A DNA stretch of 64,000 bases from JBBKXP01 sp038251315 (GTDB taxonomy: Bacteria; Pseudomonadota; Alphaproteobacteria; Rhodobacterales; Rhodobacteraceae): positions 8,227 to 72,226 of the forward strand of contig JBBSBK010000003.1 in assembly GCA_038251315.1 (NCBI GenBank), written 5' to 3'. Under the pieces are notes generated by a model, which saw only the letters and a program-made list of their open reading frames with translations, had not been told where the DNA came from and did no database searches. Below are positions 59,801-64,000 of this stretch, in pieces. Both the position numbers and the translations under genes were made by a program. The stretch's first letter is position 1, and the number at the start of each line of letters is the position of its first letter.

Positions 59801-60807
59801 ACGCTTTGTCCTTTAAACAGACCGGTCGGTTTGAACAGCAGCACGATGATGAGAATGCCGAAACTGACCGCGAATTTATAGTCCGTTGACAGAAGTTGGA
59901 CGAGGCTGTCAGGGCCCATCCCGTCAGGCAAGGCATAGACCAGCACTTTTTTCCAAGCATAGGTCACAGTGACCTCGGAAAACGCGATGACGAAACCGCC
60001 CGCGATGGCACCGAGCGGGCTGCCCAGACCGCCGACGATGGCGGCGGCAAAGATCGGCAGAAGAAGCTGGAAATAGGTGAAGGGTTTGAATGACTTGTCC
60101 AGCCCATACAGCACCCCGGCAATGGTCGCCAGTGCCGCGACGATGATCCATGTCACCATGACGACCTTTTCCGGGTTGATGCCCGACAACAGCGCAAGAT
60201 CCTCGTTGTCACTGAACGCCCGCATGGATTTTCCGGTGCGGGTCTTGTTCAGGAACCAGAACAGCAGGGCGACGACGACAACGGCGGTAGCAATGGTCAG
60301 GCCTTGGGTCGTCTTGATCGCGAGCCCCTCTTCAAGCCCGGTCAGTCGTTTGAAGGTCTGCGCCGAGATGATGAACCGTTCGCCATCCAGAAAATTGCGA
60401 TCATCGACCCCGATGATGAACCGCACGACGCCGTTCATGATGAACATCACGCCCATCGACACGATGACAAGGATCACCGGGGCTGCCTTTTTGCGCCGGT
60501 AAAACCGATAGACGACGCGGTCGGTGCCAAGAACGAACAGGGCGGTGACGACGATGCCGAATGGCAAGGCGATCAGCGCCGTGGGCAGCACCCACAGATG
60601 CAGGCCCCACGACTGGAACAGCCACGTGAACAAGATCGTCGCCATTGTCCCGAACGCCATCGTATCACCGTGGGCAAAATTGGAAAACCGCAGGATGCCA
60701 TAGATCAGCGTCACCCCTAGCGCCCCGAGCGCCAGTTGCGCGCCGTAGGCGGCACCGGGGACGATGACGAAATTCAGCAGGGTGATCAGGCCGTTCAGCA
60801 GGTCCAT
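59797..60807 (-). CDS. Branched-chain amino acid-type ABC permease LivH
   Basis: A 336-residue LivH-family permease, the partner of LivM. Membrane helices dominate. Family marks are LALGALGVTLIYGILRFSNFAHGDTMAFG (about 26-53) and RAFSDNEDLALLSGINPEKVV (about 196), the cytoplasmic loop that docks the ATPases. AAGGGAAG precedes the start at 60807. It is slightly longer than E. coli LivH (about 308). Downstream livM begins inside its stop; a small periplasmic protein gene lies upstream. Confidence 0.93.
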   Translation of the reverse strand: MDLLNGLITLLNFVIVPGAAYGAQLALGALGVTLIYGILRFSNFAHGDTMAFGTMATILFTWLFQSWGLHLWVLPTALIALPFGIVVTALFVLGTDRVVYRFYRRKKAAPVILVIVSMGVMFIMNGVVRFIIGVDDRNFLDGERFIISAQTFKRLTGLEEGLAIKTTQGLTIATAVVVVALLFWFLNKTRTGKSMRAFSDNEDLALLSGINPEKVVMVTWIIVAALATIAGVLYGLDKSFKPFTYFQLLLPIFAAAIVGGLGSPLGAIAGGFVIAFSEVTVTYAWKKVLVYALPDGMGPDSLVQLLSTDYKFAVSFGILIIVLLFKPTGLFKGQSV

Positions 60808-60836
60808 TCAGCACTTCCCTTGATAAAGCAGGCGGT

Positions 60837-61259
60837 TCATCGCGTCACATCACAGGTCAGGAACGTCAGGCTGCTGGCCCCGGTGGCAAGGTCGAGGGCG
60901 TGCAGCAGCAGCGTCGCCTCGCCCGTCACGAGCAGGGTCTGGCGATCGTGTCGCCCCTCGCTCCAAACGAAAGGGCCGATCCCCGACAGCGTGGTCATCT
61001 GGGCAACCACACCATCGCGCGACAGGGTGTATTGGCCGTCGCCGTCAGTCCCAGTCGCCTCGGGTGTCAGGGTGAAACGGGTCGCGGTTGTGTCGGGTTG
61101 GCAAAGGCCAGCGGCGTCGCAGGTCTGCGTCGCGGTGCAGTCGAAGGTTTGCATGGCTCCCTCGGCAGTCGCGGGAACGGTCATCAAAGCCAGCAAACCG
61201 GCGGCAAAGGTCATCATGCGAGCGTCCGGCAGCGTCGCAAAGGGATGGCGGAACTCCAT
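60837..61259 (-). CDS. Small exported protein within the liv operon
   Basis: A protein of up to 140 residues with a signal peptide (MMTFAAGLLALMTVPATA at residues 15-32 of the longer start). The mature part begins EGAMQTFDCTATQTCDAAGLC, a Cys-rich segment with a DC-x5-C pattern, and ends SLTFLTCDVTR. AGGGACGAG upstream favours ATG 61259; ATG 61217, which starts with the signal peptide itself, is an alternative. Family unknown. It lies between livF and livH on the same strand, so it probably belongs to the transporter operon. It may assist substrate capture or be unrelated. Confidence 0.65.
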   Translation of the reverse strand: MEFRHPFATLPDARMMTFAAGLLALMTVPATAEGAMQTFDCTATQTCDAAGLCQPDTTATRFTLTPEATGTDGDGQYTLSRDGVVAQMTTLSGIGPFVWSEGRHDRQTLLVTGEATLLLHALDLATGASSLTFLTCDVTR

Positions 61260-61304
61260 CACTCGTCCCTGTTCCGGCAGGTGCCGGCCATTATCCAAGT
61301 CCGC

Positions 61305-61466
61305 TCACCCATGTCGCCGTCCAGCATTGCCGCCTTCGGTGTTGTCGGTATCTGTCGCGGCGCAGACATCACTGCAAAACTTCTGCGGACGACAATCAAG
61401 GCCAACGGCCAAAACCGTCTGCGGAACGAATATCATGACGATGAGTGTCCGGCGCAACATCCTCAT
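61305..61466 (-). CDS. Very small secreted Cys-rich protein overlapping livF
   Basis: A 53-residue frame whose ATG overlaps the livF stop (ATGA at 61466-61463). It begins MRMLRRTLIVMIFVPQTVLA, a good signal peptide with a basic n-region, and continues VGLDCRPQKFCSDVCAATDT with three cysteines in about 11 residues, then a Gly/Asn-rich tail. The DC-x5-C pattern is also at the start of the mature exported protein downstream (60837-61259), so it may be a paralogue or a truncated copy of it. There is no other frame or structure that explains the ATGA coupling plus signal peptide. No family recognised. Confidence 0.55.
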   Translation of the reverse strand: MRMLRRTLIVMIFVPQTVLAVGLDCRPQKFCSDVCAATDTDNTEGGNAGRRHG

Positions 61467-62287
61467 CCCCCCAGAAAACTCCGCCGCACTTCGGGATCGG
61501 CCAGCAGTTCCTTGCCGGTGCCGGTGTGGGCGTTGCGGCCCTGCACCAGCACATAACCTTTATCTGCAATTTCCAGTGCTTGTCGGGCGTTTTGTTCAAC
61601 CATGAGGATCGGGATGCCGGTGCGCGCCACCTCGATGATTCGGTCGAATAGTTCGTCCATGACGATGGGTGACACGCCTGCGGTCGGTTCGTCCAACATC
61701 AGAACCTTGGGTTTGGTCATCAGGGCGCGGCCCACCGCAACCTGCTGGCGCTGCCCGCCGGATAGTTCGCCCGCCGCCTGCTGCCGCTTGTCGCGCAGGA
61801 TTGGGAACAGGTCGTAGATCTGCGCCATCGTTTCGCGAAAATCGTCGCGCCGGATGAACGCGCCCATTTCAAGGTTTTCCTCGACCGTCAGAGACGGAAA
61901 GATGTTGCGAACCTGCGGCACGAACCCCATGCCCTTGATGACCCGATCCTGCGGGCTGAGCGCCGAAATATCCTCGCCGTCCAGCCGCACCGCGCCGCCG
62001 TGCATGTTGAGCATGCCAAAGATTGCCTTCATTGCCGTCGATTTGCCGGCACCGTTGGGGCCGACAATCACCGCGATCTCGCCCCGGTCAACCGAGACGG
62101 TACAGTCGTTCAGAATGTCGGGCCCCTTGCCATACCCCCCCGTCATCATGTCGCCGATCAGGTAGGGGCCACCGGGGGCTGCGGTGGCGACGCCCTTGCG
62201 GCTGGCATTTTCGGCACTGCCGCCGGGGCGCGGATTGACGATCGACATGTCCTTGTTGCCGCGGTCGTCATAGGCGTCAGTCGGCAT
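61463..62287 (-). CDS. ABC transporter ATPase LivF
   Basis: A 274-residue ATPase of the LivF type. About 50 residues of polar N-terminal leader precede the domain. Walker A is VGPNGAGKSTAMK (about 75), the signature LSGGQRQQVAVGRAL (about 172), Walker B VLMLDEPTAGVSP (about 193) and the end IPILMVEQNARQALEIAD. AAAGGACAG precedes ATG 62287, 21 bp after the 27-residue frame. Together with LivG it drives uptake through LivH/LivM. It overlaps the small Cys-rich gene by 4 bp. Confidence 0.94.
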   Translation of the reverse strand: MPTDAYDDRGNKDMSIVNPRPGGSAENASRKGVATAAPGGPYLIGDMMTGGYGKGPDILNDCTVSVDRGEIAVIVGPNGAGKSTAMKAIFGMLNMHGGAVRLDGEDISALSPQDRVIKGMGFVPQVRNIFPSLTVEENLEMGAFIRRDDFRETMAQIYDLFPILRDKRQQAAGELSGGQRQQVAVGRALMTKPKVLMLDEPTAGVSPIVMDELFDRIIEVARTGIPILMVEQNARQALEIADKGYVLVQGRNAHTGTGKELLADPEVRRSFLGG

Positions 62288-62308
62288 GGGCTGTCCTTTG
62301 TTGCGACA

Positions 62309-62392
62309 TCAGTTATGCGCGATACGGTGCTGGGCGCCGACCCGCGTGGACAGCGCAATCGCAAGGGCGAGTACCGCGAGATCTTTGGTCAT
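62309..62392 (-). CDS. Candidate 27-residue small protein between livG and livF
   Basis: A short frame whose ATG overlaps the livG stop (ATGA at 62392-62389). It encodes MTKDLAVLALAIALSTRVGA then QHRIAHN: a hydrophobic N-terminal helix and a short polar tail, like a tiny membrane protein or a bare signal peptide. Coupling through ATGA is the same as for the other liv-operon junctions. It could equally be a coupling leader that only keeps ribosomes moving from livG to livF. No known family. Confidence 0.4.
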   Translation of the reverse strand: MTKDLAVLALAIALSTRVGAQHRIAHN

Positions 62393-63171
62393 GCGCCCAC
62401 CTTGTCCTTGTTTTTAAGTCCGGTGCCCAGATAGGCCTCGATAACGTGTTCGTTGGCCTTGATCTCGGCCAGCGTGCCTTCGGCCAGAACCTTGCCTTCC
62501 GCCATGCAGATGACCGGGTCGCAGATCCTGCCAATGAAATCCATGTCGTGTTCGATCACGACAAAGGTGTAACCGCGTTCCTTGTTCAGGCGCAGGATGG
62601 CGTCGCCGATGGTGTTGAGCAGAGTGCGGTTCACGCCCGCGCCGACCTCGTCCAGAAACACGATCTTGGCTTCGACCATCATCGTGCGGCCCAGTTCGAG
62701 CAGCTTTTTCTGGCCGCCGGACAGGTTACCGGCCTTTTCATCCTTGAGGTGGTCGATGGTCAGGAAATCCAGTACTTCATCGGCCTTGCGCAGCAACTCG
62801 CGTTCTTCCTGGGCGATCCGACCACGGCCAAACCATGCATTCCACAGGGTTTCGCCGGACTGGTGGCCGGGGACCATCATCAGGTTTTCACGCACCGTCA
62901 TCGACGAAAATTCGTGGGCGATCTGAAAGGTGCGCAGCAGACCCTTGTGGAAAAGGGTATGCGGCGGCAGGCCGGTGATATCCTCGCCACCCATCGTGAC
63001 GCGCCCCGACGTTGGAGGAAGAACGCCAGCGATGACGTTGAAAAGCGTGGTCTTACCCGCGCCGTTGGGACCAATTAGCCCGGTGATGGATTTCGGTGCA
63101 ATGGTCAGGCTGGCCCCATCGACGGCATGGAAGCCACCGAAATGCTTGTGCAGGTCGTCAACGACGATCAT
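62389..63171 (-). CDS. ABC transporter ATPase LivG
   Basis: A 260-residue ATPase of the LivG type. Walker A is IGPNGAGKTTLFNVIAG (about 33), the signature LSGGQKKLLELGRTMM (about 152), Walker B KIVFLDEVGAGVN (about 171) and the H-loop VVIEHDMDFIG (about 206). The insertion typical of LivG lies around TFQIAHEFSSMTVRENLMMV. ATG 63171 with GGGAGC upstream matches the family start; a longer frame from 63231 is unlikely. It is the first ATPase gene after the binding protein; two hairpins lie in between. Confidence 0.94.
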   Translation of the reverse strand: MIVVDDLHKHFGGFHAVDGASLTIAPKSITGLIGPNGAGKTTLFNVIAGVLPPTSGRVTMGGEDITGLPPHTLFHKGLLRTFQIAHEFSSMTVRENLMMVPGHQSGETLWNAWFGRGRIAQEERELLRKADEVLDFLTIDHLKDEKAGNLSGGQKKLLELGRTMMVEAKIVFLDEVGAGVNRTLLNTIGDAILRLNKERGYTFVVIEHDMDFIGRICDPVICMAEGKVLAEGTLAEIKANEHVIEAYLGTGLKNKDKVGA

Positions 63172-63196
63172 GGCCGCTCCCGTCTTTTCCCTGTCG

Positions 63197-63258
63197 GGCC
63201 GCCGTTCATGCGGCGGCCTCTTATGATGCAACGGCCCCGGCGTGAAAGCCGGGGCCGT
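63197..63258 (-). promoter_or_regulatory. Tandem hairpins between binding protein gene and livG
   Basis: Two perfect stems lie in the 108-bp gap: ACGGCCCCGGC / GCCGGGGCCGT (63231-63241 and 63248-63258) and GGCCGCCG / CGGCGGCC (63197-63204 and 63211-63218). Neither has a T tract on the minus strand. Such structures after a binding-protein gene often slow 3' decay, giving more binding protein than membrane parts. Confidence 0.55.
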
Positions 63259-63279
63259 GCAATGTCTCAGATCGCGATC

Positions 63280-64000
63280 TTACCGGAAACGGACGGTGTC
63301 GATGGTGCCGTCGCCGATTTCGATCTCGCGGTAGTTGCCAGCCGATTCGCCAGCGCCAATCAATTCGACTGCAGTCGCGCCGACATAGTCGATGTCGGTC
63401 CCGGCTTTGATCAACTCAATGGCCTTGGCCAGTTCACCCGGAAAGATCTCCTCGCCCGGTGCGTTGGCCACGTCCATGACGTGATCTTTGAAGTCGGCCG
63501 AGGCAGAGGAACCCGCCGCCTGCATCGCCAGCATGATAAGTGCTGCCGCGTCATAGCTTTCGGGTGCAAATGCCGAGGTGCCATCGAAACCGGCCGCCGT
63601 TGCCATGCCCTGAAACAGTTCGGCGCCGGCACTGTCGGTGCCCGGATACTGGCCGAACGACCCGGTCAGACCTGCGCCGATGTCATCAACCAACTGCTGG
63701 CCGACCATGCCGTCGGGCAGAACGAAGGTGTCGAACGCGCCGGTGTCCAGCGACTGCTGGATGATGCCCTTGCCACCCTGATCGGTGTAACCTGCAACGA
63801 CCAAAACGTCACCGCCAGCCGAGGCAAGTGCGGCAACTTCGGCGGAATAGTCAGCCTTGCCGTCCTCGTGTGGGGCCGAAATGGTGACGGTGCCGCCAGC
63901 CTCTTCGAACGCCGCCTGGAATGCGTCGGCCAGACCCTTGCCATAGTCGTTGTTCGTATAGGTCAGCGCGACGGTCTTGATCCCGCGATCCATGATGACG
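63280..64000 (-). CDS. Branched-chain amino acid-type ABC substrate-binding protein (5' partial)
   Basis: The 240 C-terminal residues of a periplasmic Leu/Ile/Val-type (Peripla_BP_6) binding protein. The frame stays open to the window edge, so the signal peptide is missing. Features are VALTYTNNDYGKGLADAFQAAF, GGTVTISAPHEDGKADYSAEV, VAGYTDQGGKGIIQQSL and SYDAAALIMLAMQAAG. The ligand cannot be assigned from this lobe; leucine-type amino acids, amides and aromatic acids are all bound by relatives. Two hairpins separate it from livG. Confidence 0.92.
   Translation of the reverse strand, partial: VIMDRGIKTVALTYTNNDYGKGLADAFQAAFEEAGGTVTISAPHEDGKADYSAEVAALASAGGDVLVVAGYTDQGGKGIIQQSLDTGAFDTFVLPDGMVGQQLVDDIGAGLTGSFGQYPGTDSAGAELFQGMATAAGFDGTSAFAPESYDAAALIMLAMQAAGSSASADFKDHVMDVANAPGEEIFPGELAKAIELIKAGTDIDYVGATAVELIGAGESAGNYREIEIGDGTIDTVRFR

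Overview
The window looks like chromosomal DNA from a Rhodobacteraceae (Roseobacter-type) alphaproteobacterium. The reasons are high GC, the nifR3/dusB-ntrB-ntrC-ntrY-ntrX-trkA-trkH-hfq-hflX gene order, a fused ispDF, chpT of the CtrA phosphorelay, an olsB-olsA ornithine-lipid pair, L21 with a helix-hairpin-helix tail, and the DUF6477/DUF6456 pair. Nearly all of it is dense housekeeping DNA with many 1-13 bp gene overlaps. I see no prophage, insertion sequence, CRISPR array, toxin island or biosynthetic cluster, and no gap over 300 bp between annotated features.

Layout: 1-1.1 kb holds the tail of an oligopeptide ABC ATPase and a tRNA-Ser(CGA). 1.2-7.7 kb carries a DUF2059 protein, a lipoprotein, rplU-rpmA with a terminator, a GNAT gene and obgE-proB-proA. 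7.7-16.8 kb has chpT with a divergent DUF3553 gene, olsB-olsA, a divergent ThiE-like protein, trmJ, ctaA, an M32 carboxypeptidase, a crotonase-fold protein, a thioesterase and rplM-rpsI with a good promoter and terminator. 16.8-28.3 kb is almost all minus strand: TetR, ppk2, an alpha/beta hydrolase, metA with a P-loop ATPase, a FadL-type porin, an EamA exporter, an OafA-type acyltransferase, an MFS exporter and guaA. 28.4-37 kb has an MttB-family methyltransferase, DUF6477/DUF6456, katG, lipA, a diheme cytochrome c with a class II cytochrome c, and what looks like a frameshifted periplasmic gene. 37.2-41.6 kb has hpt, a COQ10/RatA-like protein, an MmgE/PrpD protein and ispDF-pgpA-cinA. 41.8-54.1 kb is the nitrogen-regulation, potassium-uptake and hfq-hflX block. 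54.1-58.5 kb has a penicillin-acylase-family hydrolase, a beta-hydroxyacid dehydrogenase and a cation-diffusion-facilitator exporter. 58.5-64 kb is a branched-chain amino-acid-type ABC transporter (substrate-binding protein, livG, livF, livH, livM).

The least ordinary material is small or subtle. Two very short genes coupled by ATGA overlaps and one periplasmic Cys-rich protein lie inside the liv-type operon. A split reading frame follows the diheme cytochrome. Two perfect dyads sit in the promoter region of the FadL porin. Two proteins keep a family fold but lack its usual catalytic residues (ThiE-like, crotonase-like). An MttB homologue stands alone without its usual partners. NtrC and NtrX both lack the sigma-54 contact motif. 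I see no clearly new multi-gene system. All functional calls come from motifs and gene order read by eye.
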